From Bacilli bacterium (GTDB taxonomy: Bacteria; Bacillota_I; Bacilli_A; RFN20; CAG-288), in NCBI GenBank assembly GCA_022774485.1, contig JALFLX010000109.1, forward strand, positions 1-7,118: a stretch of DNA of 7,118 bases, given 5' to 3'. Numbering within the stretch: position 1 is the first letter of the stretch; each line of letters begins with the position of its first letter. Shown here one piece after another: positions 1-5,777 of the stretch. The notes under the pieces were generated by a model that was given only the letters and a program-made list of their open reading frames with translations, was not told the DNA's origin and searched no databases. The position numbers and the translations under genes are program-made.

Positions 1-1
1 C

Positions 2-1054
2 TATTCCTCCATTCTTCAGGAACACCTTTATTCCAACGCGATTGATGAATCTGTCTTCCACAATCTTGTTGAAGTCGCTTCTACGCAAAATGAGGCGTTA
101 CATCGCTATTATGAAATCAGAAGGAAATATTTGGGTTTAGAGAAACACCGCTCCTATGACCGCTTTGTCCCATTAGCAAAAAGCGAGAAGACATATTCTT
201 ATGAAGAAGCCAAAGATCTCTTCTATCACTCTATCGAACACTTCCCACAAGACTTCCAAGACAAAGCTCACGATGTCACTTCTGAGGGCTATGTCGATGT
301 TTATCATCAGCCTGGAAAGAGAACCGGCGCTTACTCTTCTGGCGGAGAGAATATCCACCCATATATTCTTTTGAACTTCAACGGAAAGTTAGAGGATTGT
401 TTCACCCTCGCTCATGAAGCTGGACATTCCATTCACACCATGTATTCAGAAGAGAGCCAGCCCGTGATGAAACAAGGTTACACCATCTTTGTCGCCGAGA
501 TTGCCTCTACTTTTAACGAGCACAACTTGTTAGATTACCTCATGAAGAGTGGGACTCTCTCTAAGAATGATAAGATTGCCCTCCTTCAGAAGTCTATCGA
601 TCAGATTGTGGCGACATTCTATCGTCAGACCCTTTTTGGACAGTACGAATATGAGATCGCTATGAAAGTTCAAGCAGGCGAGCCGATCAATTATGAAATG
701 CTTTGCGCGGAAATGACAAAACTTTACAAAACCTACTACGGCATCGATATCACCGAAGAGAAAGTGAAGCCCTTTGTCTGGGCTTATATCCCGCATCTTT
801 TCTATACTCCTTTCTATGTCTATCAGTATGCGACAAGTTACACTGCTTCGATGTTGATTTATGAGAATGTCAAAGCTGGCAAAGAAGGCGCATTTGAAGA
901 CTATATCAAGATGCTCAAGAGCGGTGGTTCAACCTATCCGATTCAGCAGGTGAAAATCGCCGGTGTTGATCTCACGAAGAAAGAAGCGTTTGAATGTGTC
1001 ACGAGAAGAATGACAGAGCTTGTCGATCAGTTAGAAGCTCTTTTGAAGGAATAA
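2..1054 (+). CDS. pepF: Oligoendopeptidase F (M3 family zinc metallopeptidase), C-terminal part, 5' truncated by window
   Basis: Cytoplasmic zinc endopeptidase that cleaves short oligopeptides, part of peptide turnover. The frame is open from base 2, so the first Met/TTG-type start in the frame (TTG at 131) is not the real start; about 350 residues are present out of roughly 600 for the family. The zinc motif HEAGH is encoded at 413-427 and is followed about 24 residues later by the Glu in AEIAST, the expected third zinc ligand of M3 peptidases. Further on, the conserved IPHLFYTPFYVYQYATSY segment (about 784-843) matches the substrate-binding His/Tyr region of PepF. The gene ends in TAA, and hslO starts 11 nt later on the same strand, so the two are probably co-transcribed. 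The promoter lies outside the window. The family call is firm; the exact peptide specificity cannot be read from the sequence. Confidence 0.94.
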   Translation, partial: YSSILQEHLYSNAIDESVFHNLVEVASTQNEALHRYYEIRRKYLGLEKHRSYDRFVPLAKSEKTYSYEEAKDLFYHSIEHFPQDFQDKAHDVTSEGYVDVYHQPGKRTGAYSSGGENIHPYILLNFNGKLEDCFTLAHEAGHSIHTMYSEESQPVMKQGYTIFVAEIASTFNEHNLLDYLMKSGTLSKNDKIALLQKSIDQIVATFYRQTLFGQYEYEIAMKVQAGEPINYEMLCAEMTKLYKTYYGIDITEEKVKPFVWAYIPHLFYTPFYVYQYATSYTASMLIYENVKAGKEGAFEDYIKMLKSGGSTYPIQQVKIAGVDLTKKEAFECVTRRMTELVDQLEALLKE

Positions 1055-1065
1055 TTTCAGTATCC

Positions 1066-1959
1066 ATGAAACACGATTATTTGATCCGTGTCTTAGGAGC
1101 TAATGAAAAAGTCAGAGGCTTTGCAGTCGACACCAAAGGCATTGTCGAACATGCGAGATTGATCCATCACAACACTCCTTTAGCCTCTGCGATTTTAGGA
1201 AGACTTATGTCTGCTGGCCTGATGATGGGACAGATGCTAAAATCCAAAGAGGATAAACTCACAGTTCAGCTTTTAGGTGATGGCCCTTTTAAACACGCTA
1301 TCATCACCTCAAACCTCGCGGGAACTGTCAGAGGATATGTCTCTAATCCCGGTGTGGAATTACCTTTAAGAAAAGATGGTCATCTCGATGTTTCAAGAGC
1401 GATCGGAAACGGATCCCTCACTGTCATTCGAGACATGGGATTAAAAGACCCTTATGTCTCTTCTATCGATCTCACTTCTGGTGAGATCGCAGAGGATTTA
1501 ACCTATTATTTTGCACAGTCAGAACAGACTCCCTCCTCTGTTGGATTAGGAGTGTTAGTCGATGTCGACCAAACCATTTTGGCAAGTGGTGGGTTCCTCC
1601 TTCAGCTGATGCCGAACACCGATCAGAAAACAATTGATCAGTTGGAAAAAAACATTAAGAACTTTGTCGGTGTAACTCCATATCTCAGCCAAGGACACAG
1701 CCTTGAAGAGATGATGGATGTTCTCTTTGAAGGCTTTGATCATGAAGTGACTGACACCATGGATGTCAGCTGGAAGTGCAACTGCTCTTTTGAACGTGGT
1801 AAAGAAGTCTTAGCGACCTTGAAAAGAGACGAAATCGTGAACATGATCGAAGAAGGAAAACCAGTCGAAGTCAACTGCGATTTCTGCCAGAGCCACTATC
1901 GATATGACATCGAAGACCTCAAAGAAGTTTTATCTCACATCGATGAACAGGCAAAGTGA
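1066..1959 (+). CDS. hslO: Redox-regulated molecular chaperone Hsp33
   Basis: Cytoplasmic holdase chaperone that is inactive while reduced and zinc-bound and is activated by oxidative unfolding. The product is 297 residues, the normal family length. The N-terminus (MKHDYLIRVLGANEKVRGFAV) and internal GPFKHAIITSNLAGTVRGYV-type segment are typical Hsp33. The C-terminal redox switch is complete: Cys238-x-Cys240, then 30 residues, then Cys271-x2-Cys274. The frame is open upstream to 994 inside pepF, but ATG 1066 is chosen because it gives the canonical N-terminus and clears the pepF stop; a GAAGGA at 1045-1050 can serve as a ribosome binding site, although its spacing is long. The gene follows pepF by 11 nt. 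It ends in TGA, showing that TGA is a stop in this organism. No terminator follows it before the next gene. Confidence 0.97.
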   Translation: MKHDYLIRVLGANEKVRGFAVDTKGIVEHARLIHHNTPLASAILGRLMSAGLMMGQMLKSKEDKLTVQLLGDGPFKHAIITSNLAGTVRGYVSNPGVELPLRKDGHLDVSRAIGNGSLTVIRDMGLKDPYVSSIDLTSGEIAEDLTYYFAQSEQTPSSVGLGVLVDVDQTILASGGFLLQLMPNTDQKTIDQLEKNIKNFVGVTPYLSQGHSLEEMMDVLFEGFDHEVTDTMDVSWKCNCSFERGKEVLATLKRDEIVNMIEEGKPVEVNCDFCQSHYRYDIEDLKEVLSHIDEQAK

Positions 1960-1964
1960 CACTA

Positions 1965-1993
1965 TTGACTTACCTTAATCCCGTAGCTAGAAT
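1965..1993 (+). promoter_or_regulatory. Sigma-70/SigA-type promoter for the downstream membrane protein gene
   Basis: TTGACT (1965-1970) and TAGAAT (1988-1993) each match the consensus at five of six bases and are separated by the optimal 17 nt. The element starts six bases after the hslO stop. Transcription would begin near 2000, giving a leader of about 16 nt that just includes the AAAGGA ribosome binding site at 2001-2006. It would let the small membrane gene be expressed independently of pepF-hslO. Confidence 0.72.
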
Positions 1994-2015
1994 TATTGAA
2001 AAAGGATATACAATT

Positions 2016-2303
2016 ATGGAGAAAAAGAAAAATTATACAGTTCGAATCGTCCTGTTTGTCCTCTTGATGATCTTTTCTATCGCGATGGGCGTCTTCTCTT
2101 TCCCTGTCTTTTTCGCAGGAGTTGCTCTCGCTTTAGGATCCATTAATTTTGAAGAAGGTACTCCCGAATATATCGCCCAGCAGACAAAAGCCAATGTTGT
2201 CTCTAGCCTCTCAATTGTGATGATGGTCTTAGCTGTTGTTCTCTTCGTCCTTTCGCTTGTCTTCATCATCATCAATGCGAGAAAGAAAAGACTAGAAGCG
2301 TAG
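2016..2303 (+). CDS. Small membrane protein of unknown function, two predicted transmembrane segments
   Basis: I do not recognise a family. The product is 95 residues. A basic N-terminus (MEKKKNYTVR) is followed by a long hydrophobic stretch at about residues 11-41 broken by FSFP, then a polar loop with acidic residues (NFEEGTPEYIAQQTKAN, about 44-60), then a second hydrophobic helix at about 61-87, and a basic tail ARKKRLEA. Positive charges at both ends predict a helical hairpin with both termini in the cytoplasm. Start choice: ATG 2016 has AAAGGA at 2001-2006, nine nt upstream, and lies just downstream of a good promoter. A GTG at 1956 in the same frame overlaps the hslO stop (GTGA) and would add 20 residues; it has no convincing ribosome binding site and would be lost from transcripts of the local promoter. 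A strong terminator follows. Confidence 0.72.
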   Translation: MEKKKNYTVRIVLFVLLMIFSIAMGVFSFPVFFAGVALALGSINFEEGTPEYIAQQTKANVVSSLSIVMMVLAVVLFVLSLVFIIINARKKRLEA

Positions 2304-2308
2304 TCATA

Positions 2309-2334
2309 AATAAACACAATAAAAAATGTTTATT
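2309..2334 (+). repeat. AT-rich inverted repeat ahead of the terminator
   Basis: AATAAACA (2309-2316) and TGTTTATT (2327-2334) form a perfect 8-bp stem around a 10-nt A-rich loop. It lies directly after the membrane protein stop codon and one base before the terminator stem. It is not followed by a T tract on the + strand. It may protect the 3' end of the message or simply reflect AT-rich composition. Confidence 0.4.
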
Positions 2335-2335
2335 C

Positions 2336-2400
2336 GAGTGCTGCAAAGATAATAGAGATGTTCAATAAGAACGATCTCTACTTGTAGCACTCTTTTTTTT
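2336..2400 (+). terminator. Rho-independent terminator after the small membrane protein gene
   Basis: Bases 2336-2346 pair with 2382-2392 in an 11-bp stem (GAGTGCT with AGCACTC, a G-T wobble, CAA with TTG). An upper stem follows (AGAGAT 2354-2359 with ATCTCT 2374-2379, then TTC with GAA) around an AATAA loop. Eight T follow at 2393-2400. The hairpin spans about 57 nt, longer than most intrinsic terminators. Confidence 0.87.
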
Positions 2401-2652
2401 GGAAGATAAATTGGAAACTATGTGGTTTCCATAAGCATCATAAGTGTATTCTGCAACGATTGCAAGATTATCTTTTCGATAGATTCTGACAATATTCCCT
2501 TGTAGATCTCTTTCATAGAAGTATTCGATGTTGTCATAGGTAAAACCGATGATTCTATTTGCTGCATAATGATACAGGATTGTCTTATGATTCGAGGTTT
2601 CTAAAAGAATCTTATCCTTTAAAACAAAATCAATTGATGTTTTCTTAACAGT
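2362..2652 (-). pseudogene. Remnant of a YD-repeat (RHS/wall-associated type) protein
   Basis: The - strand frame between the TAA at 2653-2655 and the TGA at 2362-2364 is open for 96 codons and has no ATG, GTG or TTG start. Its middle reads as YD-repeat sequence in the order seen at the C-terminal end of large RHS/wall-associated proteins: a VLKDKILLET segment, ILYHYAANRIIGFTYD, EYFYERDLQGNIVRIYRKDN, then AEYTYDAYGN. The similarity stops just after YDAYGN, near 2413; the last codons are merely the antisense of the terminator above. The downstream part of an RHS core (PFRYRGYYYD-type and RFINPD-type motifs) is absent. YD-repeat proteins are large secreted or surface proteins, often linked to contact-dependent toxins or adhesion. 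This piece of about 80 residues cannot be functional as a protein and is best read as a leftover of a deletion or of a former accessory locus. The assignment rests on motif recognition. Confidence 0.75.
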
Positions 2653-2655
2653 TTA

Positions 2656-2801
2656 CCTTTTATGAGCATTCCAAAAAAATAGAAAACAAACTCTGATTCA
2701 AACAATTTCAATTTATCTTTATGGAAAGTTCCTATCTTTATATTCGATATCGCGAGAAATTCTCTTAAATTTCTCCTAATGAAACCATAGGGGGTCTTTG
2801 A
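2656..2801. other. Intergenic stretch without a recognisable gene
   Basis: AT-rich spacer between the YD-repeat remnant and the end of the aminotransferase gene. On the - strand the frame continuing past the aminotransferase TAA stays open for 60 codons (to TAA at 2619-2621), but it has no well-placed start with a ribosome binding site and I recognise no family. A perfect 7-bp inverted repeat (AGAAATT 2755-2761, AATTTCT 2768-2774) lies 28 nt past the aminotransferase stop but has no T tract, so I do not call it a terminator. Confidence 0.5.
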
Positions 2802-4055
2802 TTATTTTATTATCGTTTCCTCTTCTGCTATAGATGCGATTGCTTTCACTAATGAGGAAAGAAGAGGTTGGATTTCTTCGATGCTGATTCCAGAGATTGC
2901 TAGACGGATAGAAGAATCATTCATCGGGACGACAAAGATATGATCTTCTTTCATCTTTGAAGCGACCTGATAGGCGTGATCTACTTTTAAGGTTATGAAG
3001 AATCCTGCTTTGTAGGGATAGTGAGGAATGTGATTTTTATCGATTTTTTCTAGGAGGATATCGCTTCTTCTTTTGAGCTCTTCTGCGTTTTTATCAATCT
3101 CTTCTTTCAGCTCTTTTCTCTTTTCTTTGTCAGAGAGAACTTCTCCGACTGCGTGAAGAGCAGTTCCGACTGGAACAGAGTAAGTTCCTCTTGCAATCGC
3201 ATCAAAGCTTCTCATCACCTCTTCTCTCATCAATTCGTTTTTGGTTAGAGCGATTAAGGCGCCGACTCTCAATCCGTATATTCCAAAAATCTTGGAGGCG
3301 GAGAATGCAATCAGAGGTAAGAAGTGATATTTTTTCTTAGTAAGGAGTGAGAAAAGAGGACAAGGTTTGAGAGAAAAGGGGAGGTATGCGATATCGAATA
3401 AAACGGTCAAAAGACCTTCTTTTCCAACTTCATCGAGCAGGTAGAAAAGTGTGACATACTCTTCTTCTTCCATGCAGTATCCGGTTGGATTTTGACAAGG
3501 ATCATTGATGACAAGCAGTGTTCTCTCATGCTCTTTCATTGATTTGATCAGCTTCTCTCTTAAGGAAGAGAAATTGATTTTAGAATCCTCTGTGAACATC
3601 TGGTATGTTTCATAGCTTGAGTGAGCTTTTTTAGAGATGAGTTTGTAATTTGTCCACATGACATCCGGAAGGAGAACAGGATCTCCTTCTTCTAAGAACA
3701 TCTGGAAGGCCATGCTTAAGGCGCCAGTTCCACCGATGGTAGCTCCGATAAAAGGGTGATAAAGCTCGCTTAGTTTTTCTTGATAGCCATCAAAAAGATA
3801 ATCCATCACGCTAGATAAATATTTTGGATTACCATTGACTGAAGGATATCCTAACTGCTCTGTGATATGGGAGGAAAGACCTTCTTTCATCAGGGAAACA
3901 GAACCGACTTTTTTCTCTTCGGTCAAGAAAGTTCCGATGGAGGCATTGATGACTTTCACCCCTTCTTGCTCTCTCTTTTTGGCTTCGGCATTGATGGCGA
4001 TGATGTCGTTTTTTGAAATTCCGACAGCGCTTCTCTTGGCGACAGGATTTTTCAT
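2802..4055 (-). CDS. PLP-dependent class I aminotransferase (aspartate/aromatic aminotransferase-like)
   Basis: Cytoplasmic transaminase of fold type I, moving an amino group between an amino acid and a 2-oxo acid. The product is 417 residues. In order: phosphate-binding GGTGAL at about 108-113, Trp134 in the MWTNYK segment (stacks on the cofactor in aspartate aminotransferase), NPTG at 189-192, FDIAYLPF with Asp221 and Tyr224 (cofactor N1 and O3 contacts), SASK with the Schiff-base Lys255, GLRVGAL with Arg263, and IRLAISG with Arg384 (substrate carboxylate). The motif order and the GIYGLRVG segment resemble the aspartate/tyrosine branch; substrate is inferred only. Start: the frame is open to 4124, but ATG 4055 has AGGAGA (4063-4068) seven nt upstream and gives a normal N-terminus (MKNPVAKRS). 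It is transcribed divergently from the hydrogenase gene. No clear terminator follows. Confidence 0.93.
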   Translation of the reverse strand: MKNPVAKRSAVGISKNDIIAINAEAKKREQEGVKVINASIGTFLTEEKKVGSVSLMKEGLSSHITEQLGYPSVNGNPKYLSSVMDYLFDGYQEKLSELYHPFIGATIGGTGALSMAFQMFLEEGDPVLLPDVMWTNYKLISKKAHSSYETYQMFTEDSKINFSSLREKLIKSMKEHERTLLVINDPCQNPTGYCMEEEEYVTLFYLLDEVGKEGLLTVLFDIAYLPFSLKPCPLFSLLTKKKYHFLPLIAFSASKIFGIYGLRVGALIALTKNELMREEVMRSFDAIARGTYSVPVGTALHAVGEVLSDKEKRKELKEEIDKNAEELKRRSDILLEKIDKNHIPHYPYKAGFFITLKVDHAYQVASKMKEDHIFVVPMNDSSIRLAISGISIEEIQPLLSSLVKAIASIAEEETIIK

Positions 4056-4129
4056 AATCAATTCTCCTATGGGTTCATAATACCGCTTCTTGAAAGAGAA
4101 AGAAATGAGGTTTTTCAAAGTCATTTGAC

Positions 4130-4143
4130 CGAAAGCGTTTTTT
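4130..4143 (+). promoter_or_regulatory. Candidate cre-like (CcpA/LacI-type) operator 1
   Basis: CGAAAGCGTTTTTT matches the cre consensus TGWAANCGNTNWCA at 11 of 14 positions, with the central AANCG core intact. It shares AGCGTTTT (4134-4141) with the second site 19 bp downstream. On its own it would be weak; the pairing raises its credibility. Confidence 0.4.
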
Positions 4144-4148
4144 GCAAA

Positions 4149-4162
4149 TGATAGCGTTTTAA
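4149..4162 (+). promoter_or_regulatory. Candidate cre-like (CcpA/LacI-type) operator 2
   Basis: Read on the - strand the site is TTAAAACGCTATCA, matching the cre consensus TGWAANCGNTNWCA at 13 of 14 positions (only the second base differs). On the + strand it scores 12 of 14. It lies 78 nt upstream of the hydrogenase ATG and 93 nt upstream of the aminotransferase ATG, so it could act on either gene. CcpA control is inference. Confidence 0.5.
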
Positions 4163-4240
4163 TTTGAACACATGTATCTATTATTCACTACAAATCAAGT
4201 GCTATTTTCGGTAAAATAACTAGCGTAGGAGACAATCGAT

Positions 4241-5725
4241 ATGGCTAACAGTTTTGATCAAATGAATTATTTTAAAGAGAAGACCTTAGTGGAAGTCGCT
4301 AAGCGCTGCTACGAGGGGACGATCTCGAAAGAGTCGGCCGAAGAAATCGCTCAAGAGCTGATTCCTTATTCTCATCCTCGTGTGAGATGCTGTATCTACA
4401 AAGAGAGAGAAATTATCCGTGAACGCGCTTTTTTAGCGATGGGATATACCCCAAAAGGACATGATCTTGTCCCCGGTCAGTTTGTCTATGTTTTAGAGGC
4501 GGCCTGTGATGACTGTAACATCCATAGAGTCAGAATCACGGACAACTGCCGAAAGTGTCTTTTTAAAGCGTGTGTCAACGCCTGTAAGTTCAACGCCATC
4601 AATGAAGGCGATTCAAAGATGCATATCCAATACGATAAGTGCAAGGCTTGCACCATGTGTGCAAAGGCTTGTCCTTATGGCTCTATCCTTGTTTCAGATC
4701 GTCCTTGCCACCGTTCTTGTCCGACTGGCGCCTTGATCTACGAAGAAGATCACATCGCTTATATCGATGAGAGCAAATGTGTCAACTGCGGACAGTGTTC
4801 TGCCTCTTGCCCGTTTGGCGCAATCTCAGAAGTGAGCTTTATCCGCCCTTTGATTCAGGATATGAGAGAAGGAAAGACAACGGTCGCGATGGTCGCCCCT
4901 GCCATTTTAGGACAGTGGGGCAAAGCGCATCTTGAACAGGTTTATGAGGCACTTTATCAGATCGGATTCACTCACATTGTCGAGGTTGCATTAGGTGCAG
5001 ACCTCACCACGAAAAATGAAGCTCATGAAGCCTTAGAGGCAAAACACGAAAACCGCAAGATTACCACATCTTGCTGTCCTGCCTTTGTCTCTTATATCAA
5101 ACTGAAGTTCCCGAAAGTGTATCAAGAGCACACTTCAAATGTTCTCTCTCCGATGGCGATCACTGCGAGAATCGCAAGAGAAAAGTATGGAAAAGAGGCG
5201 AAGACTGTCTTCATCGGCCCATGTGTCGCAAAGAAAGCAGAGCGCTTGCTCCCGAAGAATATCGAGAATATCGATTATGTCTTAACTTTTGAAGAAATTA
5301 CGGCGATGATGAAAGCCAAAGACATCGACCCAATCTCGTTAGAAGCAAACGGAGAAGATGTTGAACCTGGTTCTCTCTCCGCCCGAAACTTCTGTGTCAC
5401 TGGCGGTGTCGCTCAAAGCTTGAACAACTATCTCTCAGAAATTGGCTCGGCGGAGAGATTGACTCTTAAGACTGCAAACGGAAGCAAACTTGTCATCCAG
5501 TATGTCAAAGAACTCGCTCAGGGAAAGCAGACCGAGGATGTCTTAGAAGGCATGATGTGTGAAGGTGGTTGTATGGGCGGTGTTGACTCTCAAATTTCGA
5601 ACTTGATTTTATCGAAGAACCACGCAAAGGCGGAAAACGAAAAAGTCAAGGATGTCAAAATCGTTGAGAATTGCAATAAGTACCAAAACATCAGCTGTCA
5701 CTTCGATAAAGAAACGGATCGTTAA
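4241..5725 (+). CDS. Monomeric [FeFe] hydrogenase, group B, with N-terminal 4Fe-4S domains
   Basis: Catalyses reversible proton reduction to H2, presumably taking electrons from reduced ferredoxin in the cytoplasm of a fermenting anaerobe; the physiological role of group B enzymes is poorly settled. The product is 494 residues, the usual length. Cys89 and Cys92 precede a first Fe-S motif Cys103-x2-Cys106-x4-Cys111-x3-Cys115. Two ferredoxin motifs follow (Cys134/137/140/144-Pro and Cys180/183/186/190-Pro) with a CHRSCP segment (Cys156, Cys160) between them. H-cluster motifs: L1 TSCCPAF (proton-transfer Cys278, ligand Cys279), L2 GPCVAKKAE (Cys328, Lys331, Glu334), L3 MMCEGGCMGG (Cys440, Cys444). 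GPC instead of MPC and CEGGC instead of CPGGC place it in group B rather than A. ATG 4241 has AGGAGA eight nt upstream. The HydE, HydF and HydG maturases needed for the H-cluster are not in the window. The gene stands alone, divergent from the aminotransferase and followed by a terminator. Confidence 0.96.
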   Translation: MANSFDQMNYFKEKTLVEVAKRCYEGTISKESAEEIAQELIPYSHPRVRCCIYKEREIIRERAFLAMGYTPKGHDLVPGQFVYVLEAACDDCNIHRVRITDNCRKCLFKACVNACKFNAINEGDSKMHIQYDKCKACTMCAKACPYGSILVSDRPCHRSCPTGALIYEEDHIAYIDESKCVNCGQCSASCPFGAISEVSFIRPLIQDMREGKTTVAMVAPAILGQWGKAHLEQVYEALYQIGFTHIVEVALGADLTTKNEAHEALEAKHENRKITTSCCPAFVSYIKLKFPKVYQEHTSNVLSPMAITARIAREKYGKEAKTVFIGPCVAKKAERLLPKNIENIDYVLTFEEITAMMKAKDIDPISLEANGEDVEPGSLSARNFCVTGGVAQSLNNYLSEIGSAERLTLKTANGSKLVIQYVKELAQGKQTEDVLEGMMCEGGCMGGVDSQISNLILSKNHAKAENEKVKDVKIVENCNKYQNISCHFDKETDR

Positions 5726-5727
5726 TC

Positions 5728-5777
5728 TAAAAACCAGGTGAAAAGAAGTTTCTGTAGCTTCTGTTCACCTGTCTTTT
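5728..5777. terminator. Bidirectional rho-independent terminator between convergent genes
   Basis: AGGTGAA (5736-5742) and AGAAG (5744-5748) pair with CTTCT (5758-5762) and TTCACCT (5764-5770), with one A-G mismatch between the two stem blocks and a 9-nt loop. On the + strand GTCTTTT follows, serving the hydrogenase gene; on the - strand GGTTTTTA follows (5728-5735), serving the ABC transporter gene. The + strand T run touches the ABC stop codon. Confidence 0.85.

Larger units (their letters stand above)
4056..4240. promoter_or_regulatory. Divergent regulatory region between aminotransferase and hydrogenase genes
   Basis: Both genes are transcribed away from this 185-nt segment. Ribosome binding sites are AGGAGA on the - strand (4063-4068, seven nt from ATG 4055) and AGGAGA on the + strand (4227-4232, eight nt from ATG 4241). 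Candidate -10 boxes are TATTAT on the - strand (+ coordinates 4077-4082) and TAAAAT on the + strand (4212-4217); neither has a good -35 at 17 nt. TTGACC at 4125-4130 and TTGAAC at 4164-4169 look like -35 boxes but lack a good partner. Start sites therefore stay open. Two cre-like sites lie in the middle. Confidence 0.6.

Noticed and set aside
131..1054. A separate 307-residue gene starting at TTG 131
   Set aside because: The frame is open without stops back to base 2 and the upstream residues continue PepF-like sequence, so this is an internal codon of a truncated gene.
994..1065. An N-terminal extension of Hsp33 starting inside pepF
   Set aside because: The 24 extra residues do not resemble Hsp33 and lie in the pepF coding end; ATG 1066 gives the canonical start.
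2755..2774. Inverted repeat as a terminator for the aminotransferase gene
   Set aside because: The stem is only 7 AT-rich base pairs and is followed by CGCGAT on the - strand rather than a T tract.
4056..4124. A 23-residue N-terminal extension of the aminotransferase
   Set aside because: The strong AGGAGA at 4063-4068 points to ATG 4055, and the extension covers what looks like promoter and leader.
4181..4195. A Rex (NADH/NAD redox sensor) operator upstream of the hydrogenase
   Set aside because: Only one half-site-like TTCACTACAA is present and no matching inverted half was found at the right spacing.
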